Source: Pseudomonas sp. BN411
GTDB lineage: Bacteria > Pseudomonadota > Gammaproteobacteria > Pseudomonadales > Pseudomonadaceae
NCBI RefSeq assembly: GCF_029871235.1
Contig: NZ_SSOM01000084.1
Span: 63,998 to 123,092, forward strand
Reading direction: 5' to 3'
DNA: 59,095 nucleotides
Of the stretch, positions 39,591 through 48,779 are shown piece by piece. A program made the translations under genes and the position numbers. The notes under the pieces are model-generated. The model made no database searches. It was not told the DNA's origin and saw only the letters and a list, made by a program, of their open reading frames with translations. How positions within the stretch are numbered: position 1 is the first letter of the stretch; every line of letters starts with the position of its first letter.

Positions 39591-39882
39591 ACGACGATTG
39601 ATCGGGGGCGGAGGCTTGCAGCACATCACGGACGAAGGCGAGGAACACGGTGTAGACCTGCTCGCGTCCGTCGTCGTGACGCACCACGAAGAAGGGCGCG
39701 GTATCCACGCCGTAATGCTGTGCTGCCATCCAGCCAGCGCTGCCCGGGTTGCGCTCGTCGGCCACGAGGATGCGGTCGATCCGCCCCAGGTTGCCGTCGC
39801 GCTCCAGGCGTTCCATCACATCCCGGCATTTGCGGCAGTCCTGGCCATCGGCCAGGACTTTCTTCACCAGGGTGATGCGCAT
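39589..39882 (-). CDS. Small CxxC thioredoxin/glutaredoxin-like protein coupled to cysH
   Basis: The 97-residue protein has a C16-R-K-C19 motif at the start of helix 1 (DGQDCRKCRDVMERLE) and a cis-Pro-like DTAPFFVV strand, giving a small thioredoxin-fold protein. Its ATG is three bases past the cysH stop (TGA-GCC-ATG), so translation is coupled. APS reductase needs a dithiol electron donor, and this is a natural candidate, though this is inference. I recall a hypothetical gene at this place in PAO1 (PA1755). Confidence 0.8.
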   Translation of the reverse strand: MRITLVKKVLADGQDCRKCRDVMERLERDGNLGRIDRILVADERNPGSAGWMAAQHYGVDTAPFFVVRHDDGREQVYTVFLAFVRDVLQASAPDQSS

Positions 39883-39885
39883 GGC

Positions 39886-40620
39886 TCAAGCCTTGCTGAT
39901 CAGGTTGCCGGCGTGCAGGCCGCATTCCTTCTGGGTGGCTTCTTCCCACCACCAGCGGCCTTCGCGTTCGTGCTGGTTCGGCAGCACCGGGCGGGTGCAG
40001 GGTTCGCAGCCGATGCTGATGAAGCCGCGCTCGTGCAGCGGGTTGTAGGGAATCTCCAGCATGCGGATATAGGCCCAGACTTCCTCGCTGGTCATCTGCG
40101 CCAGCGGGTTGAACTTGTACAGCGGCTTGTCCGGGGTGGAGAAGGCGCCGTCCACTTCCAATACCGCCACCTGGGAACGGGTGCCCGGGCTCTGGTCGCG
40201 GCGCTGGCCGGTGGCCCAGGCAGTCACGGTGGAGAGCTTGCGACGGAGCGGTTCGATCTTGCGGATGCCGCAGCATTCGCCGTGACCGTCCTTGAAGAAG
40301 CTGAACAGGCCCTTTTCCTTGACGAAGGGTTCCAGCAGACGCGGGTCCGGCGACAGCACCTCGATGGCGATGCCGTAGTGTTCGCGCACCTGCTCGATGA
40401 AGCGGTAGGTTTCCGGGTGCAGGCGGCCGGTATCCAGGCTGAACACCTTGACGTTCTTGTTCAGTTTCCAGGCTATGTCCACCAGCACCACGTCTTCGGC
40501 GCCGCTGAAGGAAATCCACAGTTCGTCGCCGAAATGCTCGAAGGCGAGCTTGAGGATGTCCTGGGGGGACTTGCTGGCATAGCTCGCCGCCAGTTCGGCG
40601 ACGTCGAAGGGTTGGCTCAT
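39886..40620 (-). CDS. cysH: Adenylyl-sulfate (APS) reductase CysH
   Basis: The 244-residue protein is the assimilatory reductase converting APS to sulfite and AMP. Cluster cysteines C116-C117 (GECCGIRK) and C205-x2-C208 (GCEPCTR) mark the [4Fe-4S] APS-type, not the PAPS-type of enteric bacteria. The catalytic C233 lies in the ECGLH tail, and [12 protein letters not shown] is the nucleotide P-loop region. It acts in the cytoplasm in cysteine synthesis and is expected to be CysB-controlled; cysB is the next regulator upstream in the map. Confidence 0.95.
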   Translation of the reverse strand: MSQPFDVAELAASYASKSPQDILKLAFEHFGDELWISFSGAEDVVLVDIAWKLNKNVKVFSLDTGRLHPETYRFIEQVREHYGIAIEVLSPDPRLLEPFVKEKGLFSFFKDGHGECCGIRKIEPLRRKLSTVTAWATGQRRDQSPGTRSQVAVLEVDGAFSTPDKPLYKFNPLAQMTSEEVWAYIRMLEIPYNPLHERGFISIGCEPCTRPVLPNQHEREGRWWWEEATQKECGLHAGNLISKA

Positions 40621-40814
40621 CAGGCAGGCTTCCTTATAGGAGTTGGCGCTGGGCGCGCTCTATGGCGCGCATCTTAACAAAGGGCGGATATGCCCCTAAA
40701 TAACCATGAGGAAGTACCACTGCTGCGTTTGGGTATAAGCCTCGCGTTGCGTGGTCCCGGGCGAGCCGCTAGAGTGCCGCCTCCAATCAAAAAAGCCATG
40801 CGGGGAATTTGCTC

Positions 40815-41432
40815 GTGGAAATCGCCTGTCTCGACCTTGAAGGTGTACTGGTTCCGGAAATCTGGATCGCCTTCGCGGAAAAAACCGGAATCGAAGCGCT
40901 GAAGGCGACCACCCGGGACATCCCGGACTACGACGTGCTGATGAAACAGCGTCTTCGCATCCTCGACGAGCATGGCCTGAAGCTGTCCGACATCCAGGAA
41001 GTAATCGCCACCCTGAAGCCCCTGGACGGCGCGGTCGAGTTCGTCGACTGGCTGCGTGAGCGCTTCCAGGTCGTCATCCTTTCCGACACCTTCTACGAAT
41101 TCTCCCAGCCGCTGATGCGCCAACTGGGCTTCCCGACGCTGCTTTGCCACCGTCTGATCACCGACGACACCGATCGTGTGGTGGACTACCAACTGCGCCA
41201 GAAGGACCCGAAGCGCCAGTCCGTGCTCGCCTTCAAGAGCCTCTACTACCGCGTGATCGCCGCTGGCGACTCCTACAACGACACCACCATGCTCAGCGAG
41301 GCCCATGCCGGCATCCTGTTCCATGCCCCGGAAAACGTGATCCGCGAATTCCCGCAGTTCCCGGCGGTGCATACCTACGAAGACCTCAAGCGCGAGTTCA
41401 TCAAGGCCTCCAGCCGCCAGCTGAGCCTCTGA
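40815..41432 (+). CDS. thrH: Phosphoserine phosphatase / homoserine phosphotransferase ThrH
   Basis: The 205-residue HAD-family enzyme has motif I CLDLEGVLVP (nucleophile D7), motif II VILSDTFYEF and motif IV AAGDSYNDTTML. P. aeruginosa ThrH has phosphoserine phosphatase and phosphoserine:homoserine phosphotransferase activity, linking serine and threonine synthesis. The start is GTG 40815 with GGGGA eight bases upstream, giving the family's MEIACLDLEG opening and normal length. A terminator follows. Confidence 0.95.
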   Translation: MEIACLDLEGVLVPEIWIAFAEKTGIEALKATTRDIPDYDVLMKQRLRILDEHGLKLSDIQEVIATLKPLDGAVEFVDWLRERFQVVILSDTFYEFSQPLMRQLGFPTLLCHRLITDDTDRVVDYQLRQKDPKRQSVLAFKSLYYRVIAAGDSYNDTTMLSEAHAGILFHAPENVIREFPQFPAVHTYEDLKREFIKASSRQLSL

Positions 41433-41446
41433 GCCTCCCGCCCATG

Positions 41447-41478
41447 AAAAAGCCCGCGAAAGCGGGCATTTTCATTTT
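41447..41478 (+). terminator. Rho-independent terminator after thrH
   Basis: AAAAGCCCGC-GAAA-GCGGGC followed by ATTTTCATTTTT: GNRA-loop hairpin 19 bases past the thrH stop. Confidence 0.9.
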
Positions 41479-41505
41479 TGTTGGCAGAAGGGATCTATGA
41501 ATCCT

Positions 41506-41602
41506 TGTGGGGGCGAATTCATTCGCTAAGGGCAGCGAAGCTGCCCCAGGTTGTTAAAGGGGCAGACCTTCGGCCTGCATAGCGATTGAAATCGCCCCCA
41601 CA
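41506..41602. repeat. Intergenic repeat, GGGGCGAATTCATTCGC family
   Basis: The element begins TGTGGGGGCGA and ends TCGCCCCCACA (inverted termini). Inside it carries GAATTCATTCGCTAAGG, an AGCGAAGCT hairpin, CAGACCTTCGGCCTG and AGCGATTGAAATCGC. It lies between the convergent thrH and pabB genes. Closely related elements are at 53912 and 54910, and a partial one near 59030. Confidence 0.8.
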
Positions 41603-41612
41603 GGTGAACGGT

Positions 41613-42962
41613 TCACTTCCCCATCCCCTCCAGCGCCTGCATCAGCACCTTCACCTTGGTGATGGACTCCCGGTACTCCTCCTGCCAGTCGGAGTCGGCG
41701 ACTATGCCGCCGCCGCCCCAGCAACTGGCCTGGCCGTCCTTCACCAGCACCGTGCGGATCGCGATCGAACTGTCGAGCTCACCACGCACGTCCAGGTAGA
41801 GGAGGGAGCCGCAGTAGATCGAGCGGCGGTTGGGCTCCAGTTCGTCGATGATCTGCATGGCGCGGATCTTCGGCGCGCCGGTAATGGAGCCGCCCGGAAA
41901 GCTGCCGGTAATCAGGTCCAGCGCGTCCTTGTCGTCGGCCAGGCGGCCGGTGATGGCGCTCACCAGGTGATGCACGTTGGGGTAGCTTTCCAGCGCGAAC
42001 AGCTCGGGCACCCGCACCGAGCCAATGGCGCAGCTGCGCCCCAGGTCATTGCGCAGCAGGTCCACGATCATCAGGTTCTCGGCGCGGTCCTTGCGGCTGG
42101 CCAGCAGCTCATCGGCCTGGGCGCGATCTTCTTCGGGCGTGCGGCCGCGTGGGCGGGTGCCCTTGATCGGGCGGGTTTCCACCTGGCCCTGGCTGACCTT
42201 GATGAAGCGTTCCGGCGACAGACTGAGAATGGCGCCACCGTCATCCAGTGCCTGGTAGCCGGCGAAGGGGGTCGGGCAGGCCGTGCGCAGGGCCTGGTAA
42301 GCGGTCCAGGGGTCTCCCTCGCAGGGCGCCTGGAAGCGCTGGGTGAAATTCACCTGGTAGCAATCGCCCGCCTGGATGTACGCCTGCACCCGCTCGATGG
42401 CGCTGCGGTAGCGCTCTTCCGTCAAGTTGGCGCTGAACGGTGCCCGCAGGCGGAAGGGGGCGGACGAAGGCTGCGCCGGCTCGCTGAACAGGGCGATCAG
42501 GCGTGCGCGCTCGGCTTCTCCGAGGCTGGGGTGGAACACCAGTTGGCTGGTGCGCAATTGGTGGTCGCTGACCAGCGCCCAGGCATAGAGGCCCAGTCGA
42601 GCATCCGGCAGTTGCAGGTCGTCGATGGCCTGTTCCGGCAACTGTTCCACCCGGCGGCCGAAGTCATAGGCCAGGTAACCGATCAGTCCGCCGACGAACG
42701 GCAGCTCGATTCCCGCAGGAAGACCGGCTTCGCCGAGGCTGGCCAGAGCCTTCCGCAGGCGCTGGGCGAAGTCGTTGGCCGATTCGCCCGGTGTTGCTGC
42801 AAATGCTGCCAATGGCCAGGCGCTGAATAGGTCATAGCGTCCACGCTCGGCCACCGGGCGGCCAGCGTCCAGCAGCACGGCGCCAGGCGCCTGGCGGATG
42901 CGGACGAAGCGTTCGCAGGGAGATTCCTGATAGGGAAGTGCGTGTAAATGACAGTCAGGCAT
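41613..42962 (-). CDS. pabB: Aminodeoxychorismate synthase component I PabB
   Basis: The 449-residue chorismate-utilising enzyme converts chorismate and glutamine-derived ammonia to 4-amino-4-deoxychorismate for folate synthesis. The N-terminal TrpE-like domain includes the GGLIGYLAYDFGR segment. The C-terminal catalytic domain has SLSPERFIKVSQGQVETRPIKGTRPRG, where the family Lys of P-I-K-G-T is present, then ENLMIVDLLRNDLGR, GSFPGGSITGAPKIRAM and the closing GGGIVADSDWQEEYRE. The glutaminase partner is not here. Same order as PAO1, thrH-pabB-LuxR. Confidence 0.94.
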   Translation of the reverse strand: MPDCHLHALPYQESPCERFVRIRQAPGAVLLDAGRPVAERGRYDLFSAWPLAAFAATPGESANDFAQRLRKALASLGEAGLPAGIELPFVGGLIGYLAYDFGRRVEQLPEQAIDDLQLPDARLGLYAWALVSDHQLRTSQLVFHPSLGEAERARLIALFSEPAQPSSAPFRLRAPFSANLTEERYRSAIERVQAYIQAGDCYQVNFTQRFQAPCEGDPWTAYQALRTACPTPFAGYQALDDGGAILSLSPERFIKVSQGQVETRPIKGTRPRGRTPEEDRAQADELLASRKDRAENLMIVDLLRNDLGRSCAIGSVRVPELFALESYPNVHHLVSAITGRLADDKDALDLITGSFPGGSITGAPKIRAMQIIDELEPNRRSIYCGSLLYLDVRGELDSSIAIRTVLVKDGQASCWGGGGIVADSDWQEEYRESITKVKVLMQALEGMGK

Positions 42963-43064
42963 GGGGGCGGCAGGGGCTGAATGCAGGAGCGGATTCTAGT
43001 CTGCCTGTAGTGGCGATCCTAGAGCCTTTTCTGACGTTTACGTAGGAAAAACATTCTGATACTT

Positions 43065-45842
43065 ATGTACCAATCCCACGGAGATGTACCTCCGAACCAC
43101 AACGATAACGACACAGGGATTCAGGCAGTGGACGCAGTTCTCAACCCCGCAGCCGGTAGCCGCCAGCGCTCCAAGCTCGTAACACCCCAGGCATCCGCCG
43201 ATTACCTGCCCAGGTCCCAGGTTCAAGCCGCCTTGGCCGCCCATCCCCATGCTCGCCTGTTGCTGTTCTCGGCCCCCGCCGGGTTTGGCAAGACCACCGC
43301 CCTCGCGGCCCTGGCCGAGCAGCGCCGCACTACCGGGAGCGCAGTGGCCTGGTTCTCCCTGGAGGCCGAGGACGACGACCCCGCGCGTTTTTTCCTGCAA
43401 CTGCTCAAGACCCTCGGCGAAGCCGTGCCCGGCCTCGGCAATTACGCCCGTGGCTATCTGCAGAACACCATGCAGGTGCCGGTCAACGCCGTGCTGGAAA
43501 GCCTGCTGGTGGACCTTGCCCAGCACAACGCTCCGCTTCTGCTGGTGCTGGACGACCTGCACCTGCTGAAAGACGCGGAACTCTTTTCCGCCCTCGGCCG
43601 CCTGGTGCGCCTGGCTCCGGCCAGCTTCACCCTGGCGGTCGGCAGCCGCTCCCTGCCGCCGCTGAACCTGGCCACCCTGCGTGCCAAGGGCTGGCTGCTG
43701 GAAGTCGGCCTCGACGAGCTGCGCCTGTCGGTCGAGGAAACCCGCGACTATATGGCCCGCACCGGCCTGCAACTGGATGATGCCGTGCTGACGGCACTTC
43801 ACAGCCATACCGAAGGGTGGGCGATTGGCGTGCAGCTGGCGAGCCTCTGGCTGCGCCACCAGCCCCAGGCCAGCGAGCAGATGGAATGCCTGGGCAGCGA
43901 CCAGGCCACCGTGGGCCAGTACTTGCTGGCCAGCGTCTTCGAACACCTGCCGGCCGATCTGCAGGACGCCCTGTTGGCCCTGGGCATCGCCAGCCAGCTC
44001 AGCGGCGACCTGGCCAACGCCCTGACCGGTCGCCACGACGGCCAGGCGCTGCTGGAACGGCTGGAAACCATGCAACTGTTCCTCGTGCCGCTGGATCGCG
44101 AGCGCCAGTGGTACCGCTTCCACCATCTGTTCGCGGACTTCCTGCGCAGCCGGCTCAAGGCCCGTGATCCGGAGCGCCTGAAGCAGCTGCACTTCAACGC
44201 CAGCCTCTGGTTCACCAACCACCACATGCAGAACCTCGCCATCGAGCACGCCAGCCTCGCCGAGGACCCCGAGATGCTGGCGGCGCTGGTGGACGGCTGC
44301 GGCCTGGAACTGATCAACCGTGGTCAGCTGAACAAGATCTATCGCTGGCGGCAGAAGGTGCCGGACGAAATCGCCGAGCGTTATCCGACCCTCGTCCTGG
44401 CCGATGTCTGGAACCGTGCCACCGAGATGGCCTTGCCCGAAGCCAACCAGATGCTCGACGAGGTGCTGGCGCGCTGGGGCGGCGCCCGTGCCGAGACCCA
44501 GCTCAGCGACAAGTACCTGGCCACCCTGGCGGTGAAGGCCGCCCTTGCCCTGCAAAAGGACGACCTCGAACTCTGCGTGACCATTGCGCGGAGGGTCGAG
44601 GCCCAGCTCGGGCGTAACCAGGCCTTCCTCGAAGTGGCCATCCTGGTGATCGGTGCCATGGCGCTGGTGACCCTTGCCCAGCCGGATCAGGCGCGGCGCC
44701 TGCTGGCCCTGGCGCAGCAGCGCAACCACTTCCTCGAAGGCCGCTACCTGGACATGCAACTGGCCAACGTGGAAATCCTCCTCGCCCTGGAGCAGGGCCA
44801 GGTGAAGCAGGCGCAGATGCTCTTCGACCAGATGCGCTCCCAGGTCATGCCGCACCTGGCCGACAAGTCCCGCGCCATGGCGCTACCGGTCATAGTCGAG
44901 GCCCTGATCGCCTATCAGCAAGGGCGTCTCGACGGACTGGAAGAGCGCCTTGGTGCGGCCCTGACCCATATCGACGTCATCCGACCGATCGACATCTATG
45001 CCCAGGGCATGCTGTTCCTCGCACGCATCCAGCGCATGCAGGACAAACCCAAGGAAGCCCAGGCCACCCTGGTGCTGATGCAGAATCTCGCCGCGCGCAA
45101 CCAATCCTGGCGCTTCTACGCCCGGGCGGTGGCCGACGAGATTTCGCTGATGCTCCAGGAACCCGGCACCGACCGCGTCAAGCGGGCCGAGCAGCGCTTC
45201 AAGGGCGTGGACTGGAACAAGCTGGCCAGTGGTAGCACCCACCAAGGCGCCAACTCGGCACTCTGGGTACAGGGCCTGATTCGGGTGCGACTTCAGCAAG
45301 CCCGTGGCCACTTCAGCGAGGCCCTGCACGAAATCACTCAACTGCGCAGCAAGCTCCAGCCCAACTGGCACGGCCTGCAGCGCCTGCGCCTGGACCTGCT
45401 GGCAGCCCTCAGCTACCAGCGCCTGGGCTACCAGGAGCGGGCTCACAGCCTGTTGGTGCAATGCCTGCTCAGCGCCGAGCGCGAAGGTGTGCGCAGCCTG
45501 TTCATCGAGGAGGGCGAGGCGATTCGGCAATTGCTCCAGCTGCTAGAGTCGGCCGAACGCCAGCCCGCGCTGCAAGGATTCATCCGCGACCTGCTGGCCT
45601 CCTGGCCGGGACAAGACGCGCGCAAATCCCTGGATGTGCTCGAAGAGGGCCTCACCGACCGCGAGCGCGAAGTCGTCTGCCTGGCTGCCAAGGGGCTTTC
45701 CAACGAAGAGATCGGTCAGCAGCTGGCCCTGGCGCTGGGGACCGTCAAATGGCACCTGCACAACATCTACGAAAAGCTCAAGGTGCGTAACCGGACCCAG
45801 GCGATCCGGCGTGCCCGCGAGCTGGGGCTGCTCGAACCATGA
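43065..45842 (+). CDS. MalT-type LuxR-family transcriptional activator, first of a pair
   Basis: The 925-residue protein is a large ATP-binding (STAND) regulator. Walker A is APAGFGKTT at 70-78, with a Walker B-like LLLVLDDLHLL near 160 and the GLP/AEGWAIGVQLASLWL region typical of MalT. A long helical TPR-like repeat region (about 360-830) follows, and the LuxR HTH at the end is DREREVVCLAAKGLSNEEIG...VKWHLHNIYEKLKVRNRTQAIRRARELG. MalT-type proteins bind an inducer with the TPR part and need ATP to multimerise. The ligand is unknown. The start ATG 43065 has no good ribosome site; a GTG near 43129 is an alternative. It overlaps the next gene by ATGA. Confidence 0.88.
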   Translation: MYQSHGDVPPNHNDNDTGIQAVDAVLNPAAGSRQRSKLVTPQASADYLPRSQVQAALAAHPHARLLLFSAPAGFGKTTALAALAEQRRTTGSAVAWFSLEAEDDDPARFFLQLLKTLGEAVPGLGNYARGYLQNTMQVPVNAVLESLLVDLAQHNAPLLLVLDDLHLLKDAELFSALGRLVRLAPASFTLAVGSRSLPPLNLATLRAKGWLLEVGLDELRLSVEETRDYMARTGLQLDDAVLTALHSHTEGWAIGVQLASLWLRHQPQASEQMECLGSDQATVGQYLLASVFEHLPADLQDALLALGIASQLSGDLANALTGRHDGQALLERLETMQLFLVPLDRERQWYRFHHLFADFLRSRLKARDPERLKQLHFNASLWFTNHHMQNLAIEHASLAEDPEMLAALVDGCGLELINRGQLNKIYRWRQKVPDEIAERYPTLVLADVWNRATEMALPEANQMLDEVLARWGGARAETQLSDKYLATLAVKAALALQKDDLELCVTIARRVEAQLGRNQAFLEVAILVIGAMALVTLAQPDQARRLLALAQQRNHFLEGRYLDMQLANVEILLALEQGQVKQAQMLFDQMRSQVMPHLADKSRAMALPVIVEALIAYQQGRLDGLEERLGAALTHIDVIRPIDIYAQGMLFLARIQRMQDKPKEAQATLVLMQNLAARNQSWRFYARAVADEISLMLQEPGTDRVKRAEQRFKGVDWNKLASGSTHQGANSALWVQGLIRVRLQQARGHFSEALHEITQLRSKLQPNWHGLQRLRLDLLAALSYQRLGYQERAHSLLVQCLLSAEREGVRSLFIEEGEAIRQLLQLLESAERQPALQGFIRDLLASWPGQDARKSLDVLEEGLTDREREVVCLAAKGLSNEEIGQQLALALGTVKWHLHNIYEKLKVRNRTQAIRRARELGLLEP

Positions 45843-48550
45843 CCGACCTCTGCCTGTCACGTCCGCACCAGATTCCCCTGCTGCGCACCAAGCTGTTCCC
45901 GGCCGACGCCGGTGGCCGTCCGGTGTTGCCGCGTCGTGCCCTGATCGAGCGCCTGAAGCTCGCCCGCCAGCGCCGTGTGCTGGTCCTCAGCGCCCCGGCC
46001 GGGTTCGGCAAAAGCACCGTGCTCAGCTTGTTCCGCCAGCAGCTGCAAGCCGATGGCGCGCATGTTGCCTGGCTCTCCTGCGACGAGGCCGACAGCGAGC
46101 CGCTGCGCCTGCTGCAATACCTGGTCGCCGCCGTGGATGCCGCCTTGCCCGGTTTCGGTGGCAACACCGTCGGGCTGCTGCAAGGCGAGGTGAACTGGCC
46201 AATCGAAGCGGTGATCGACGCCTTCGTCGGCGACCTCAAGCGCATCGACCGCGACCTCTACCTGATGCTCGATGACTTCCATCGCATCCGCCACGTCGCC
46301 CTGGACCAGGGCGCGCGCTACCTGATCGAGAACCTGCCGGCCAACGTCCACCTGGTCAGCAGCACCCGCTTCACGCCGCGCATGCTGTTCAGCGAATCGG
46401 AGTCCCTGCTGCTGAAGGCGGAAGACCTGCGCCTGACCCTCGAAGAGACCGAGGCGTACTTCCGTGAAGTACGCCAGCTGCCGCTATCGGGCAGCGAGGT
46501 ACGCCTGCTGCACGCCCGTACCGAGGGCTGGATCACCGCGCTGCACCTGGCGAGCCTGGCGCTGGCCCGGCACCCGGACCGCGCGGCTTTCCTCGCCAGC
46601 CTGAGCGGTACCGAGCGCAATATCGCCGACTACCTGACCGAGGATGTGCTCGACAGCCTGCCGCCGCCGCTGCAGCAATTCCTCGAACAGACCTCGGTGC
46701 TCGACGATTTCTGCGCCGACCTCTGCAACGCCCTGACCGGGCGCCGCGACGGCCTCGACATGCTGATGCGGTTGCAGCGTGAGCAGCTCTTCATCATTCC
46801 CCTGGACGAGCAGGGCGAGTGGTTCCGCTATCACCACCTGTTCGCCGAATTCCTCCAGGGTCGGCTGGCGCGCCAGACCGACACGGCGACCCTGCTGCAC
46901 GCCGCCGCCCGCTGGTGCGAAGCCCACGACATGCCGGACCGCGCCATCAAGTACGCCCTGCGTGGCCGCGACTTCGCCTTCGCCGCGCAAATGCTGGAGC
47001 GCCAGGGCGCGCGCCTGATTGCTGGCAACCGCGTGTACGGCATTCTTTCGATGCTCAAGGAAGTGCCTGCCGAGGTTATCCGCGAACATCCGGTGTTCCA
47101 GATCTTCTATGCCTGGCAGTTGGCTTTCGAGCAGCGTTTCGCCGAGTCCGAGGCGCTGATCGAGGAAGTCAGCGCGCGTCTGCTGCAAGGGCGCGGCAAG
47201 GTGATCCACTTCGGCCTCGGCGAACTGCTGGCGGCCTCCCAGGTGCTCAAGGCTCTGGTGATGCTTTACCAGGACAAGCTCGAAGCCTGCCTGAAGGTCG
47301 CGCGCCAGTGGCTCGCCATGGTGCCGGACAACCAGCCGGTGTTCCGCGCCAGCCTGGCCTGCGTGCAGGCGGCGGCCTATGCGCTGATGGGCGAATTCGG
47401 CGAGGCCGCCAAGGCCATCGCCGTTGCCCGCGACAACCTCAAACTGGTGGACAGCGAATACCTGCACGTCATGACCAGCCTGATCGAGGCGCTGATCTGC
47501 AAGGAAAGCGGCGAGCTGGAACGCGGCCGCGCCATCGCCGAGACCGCCCGCGCGCGGGTGGAGCGAGTGTTCGGCCGGCGCAGCCGGGTAGGCGGACCGC
47601 TGGCCCTGGCTTATGCCGACCTCTTGTACGAGCAGGACCGCCACGCGGCGATCCTCGCCGAGCTGCCGCTCGCTACGACCTGGCGTGATGTGGCGACCCC
47701 GGTGGAACTGATCAGCCGCGGCCAGTTGGTGATGGCGCGGGCACGCTTTTTCGCCGGGGAACCGGAGCAAGCGCTGGTCCAGCTCGACGAATGGTTGGCC
47801 GGCCTGCAGGGCGCGGGCTATGAACGGGTCTTCGCCCACGGCATGGCGTGCAAGGTGCAGTTCCTGCTCTGGTTGCGCCGGCCCAACGAAGCCGAGCGCA
47901 TCTGCCTGCAGCTGCAGCAGCACCTGTCCGTGCTGCCCCTGGCGCGTTACTCCGACGCTCACACTGCGCTGGCCCTCACCGAAGCGCGTCTGGCGCTGAC
48001 CGAGCGCCGCCCCGAACGGGCACAGGCCAGCCTGGAGAATTGCCTGGCGCGGCAGCAGGACGAGCACCAGCGTGACCGTCGCCTGCGCCTGTCGCTGTTA
48101 CTTTCTGTGGCGTACTGGCGCAAAGGTAACAGCGAGAAGGCCTTCAACCTGTTCCAGAACACCCTGGAGGAAGCCTGGAATCGCGGCTATCGCCGGCTGT
48201 TCCAGGACGATGCGCTGTGGCTATTGCCGCTCTGGGATGCCTGGCGCACCGCCGAACCCAAGCGCGCCGGCGCCTGGCAAGGGGTGGCCGAGAGCCTGCG
48301 CGAACAGTGCCGCCGGCTCTCCGTTGATCCCGAAACTTTCGATGAAAATCAAGATGTTAGCCACCGTGAGCGGGAAATCCTGCGCTACGTCGCGGCCGGT
48401 CTTTCCAACCGCGATATTGCCCAGGCGGTGCACCTGTCGGAGGCCACCATCAAGTGGCACCTGCACAACCTGTTCGCCAAGCTCGGGGTGCGTAGCCGTA
48501 CCCAGGCGGTACTGAAAGGCAAGAGCATGGGCCTGCTGAGCGAGGCCTGA
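45839..48550 (+). CDS. MalT-type LuxR-family transcriptional activator, second of a pair
   Basis: The 903-residue paralogue of the preceding protein has the same layout: Walker A SAPAGFGKST at 51-60, MalT-like LLRTKLFPADAGGRPVLPRRALIERL opening, TPR-like helices, and C-terminal HTH HREREILRYVAAGLSNRDIAQAVHLSEATIKWHLHNLF. The N-terminal opening I-P-L-L-R-T-K-L-x-P is closer to classical MalT than the first copy. The ATGA start overlap with the first gene suggests equimolar synthesis and perhaps a hetero-oligomer. Both lie directly upstream of the export locus, and the second is 229 nt from its first gene. Confidence 0.9.
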   Translation: MTDLCLSRPHQIPLLRTKLFPADAGGRPVLPRRALIERLKLARQRRVLVLSAPAGFGKSTVLSLFRQQLQADGAHVAWLSCDEADSEPLRLLQYLVAAVDAALPGFGGNTVGLLQGEVNWPIEAVIDAFVGDLKRIDRDLYLMLDDFHRIRHVALDQGARYLIENLPANVHLVSSTRFTPRMLFSESESLLLKAEDLRLTLEETEAYFREVRQLPLSGSEVRLLHARTEGWITALHLASLALARHPDRAAFLASLSGTERNIADYLTEDVLDSLPPPLQQFLEQTSVLDDFCADLCNALTGRRDGLDMLMRLQREQLFIIPLDEQGEWFRYHHLFAEFLQGRLARQTDTATLLHAAARWCEAHDMPDRAIKYALRGRDFAFAAQMLERQGARLIAGNRVYGILSMLKEVPAEVIREHPVFQIFYAWQLAFEQRFAESEALIEEVSARLLQGRGKVIHFGLGELLAASQVLKALVMLYQDKLEACLKVARQWLAMVPDNQPVFRASLACVQAAAYALMGEFGEAAKAIAVARDNLKLVDSEYLHVMTSLIEALICKESGELERGRAIAETARARVERVFGRRSRVGGPLALAYADLLYEQDRHAAILAELPLATTWRDVATPVELISRGQLVMARARFFAGEPEQALVQLDEWLAGLQGAGYERVFAHGMACKVQFLLWLRRPNEAERICLQLQQHLSVLPLARYSDAHTALALTEARLALTERRPERAQASLENCLARQQDEHQRDRRLRLSLLLSVAYWRKGNSEKAFNLFQNTLEEAWNRGYRRLFQDDALWLLPLWDAWRTAEPKRAGAWQGVAESLREQCRRLSVDPETFDENQDVSHREREILRYVAAGLSNRDIAQAVHLSEATIKWHLHNLFAKLGVRSRTQAVLKGKSMGLLSEA

Positions 48551-48779
48551 GGTGGGGAGCCCACCTGCCCTCCATCCCTTGGATGGGCTGGCAGCGGGGG
48601 AGGGGCTCAGTAGTTTTGTTCCCAGGTCGAGAAGCATGGTGCTTCACGAATCCTCGCCGGATGCACTTAGGGAAGCAGTGTCCGGCCAGGAGATCGGCGT
48701 GAGCCGGTCCAACTGCCGATGACAGGAGTCGACGGCAGGCCCTGGGGCAACCCACCTGTGAACTTTGGAGATAAAAAGA
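48551..48779 (+). promoter_or_regulatory. Leader/control region of the export locus
   Basis: The 229-base gap shows several structures: an inverted repeat CCATCC-CTT-GGATGG at 48572-48586, purine-rich blocks like the MalT box (GGGGAGGGGC at 48597-48606, and GGGATGGAGG reading from 48578 to 48569 on the minus strand), a perfect GAAGCA-TGG-TGCTTC repeat at 48631-48645 and CTGCCG/CGGCAG at 48713-48738. TGGAGATAAAAAG is the ribosome site for the gene at 48780. Promoter position not determined. Confidence 0.45.

Noticed and set aside
41506-41602. A CRISPR array or attachment site in the repeat regions
   Set aside because: Repeats are few, unevenly spaced, palindromic inside and lack unique spacers or cas genes; no integrase is present.
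43038-48067. Long minus-strand frames (605 and 527 codons) opposite the MalT-type regulators
   Set aside because: GC-driven shadows; the plus strand encodes Walker A, TPR-like and HTH segments in one frame each.
43065-48550. A maltose regulon controlled by MalT
   Set aside because: Apart from the MalM-like half of one protein there are no maltose transport or amylomaltase genes; MalT-type architecture is shared by many regulators of other pathways.
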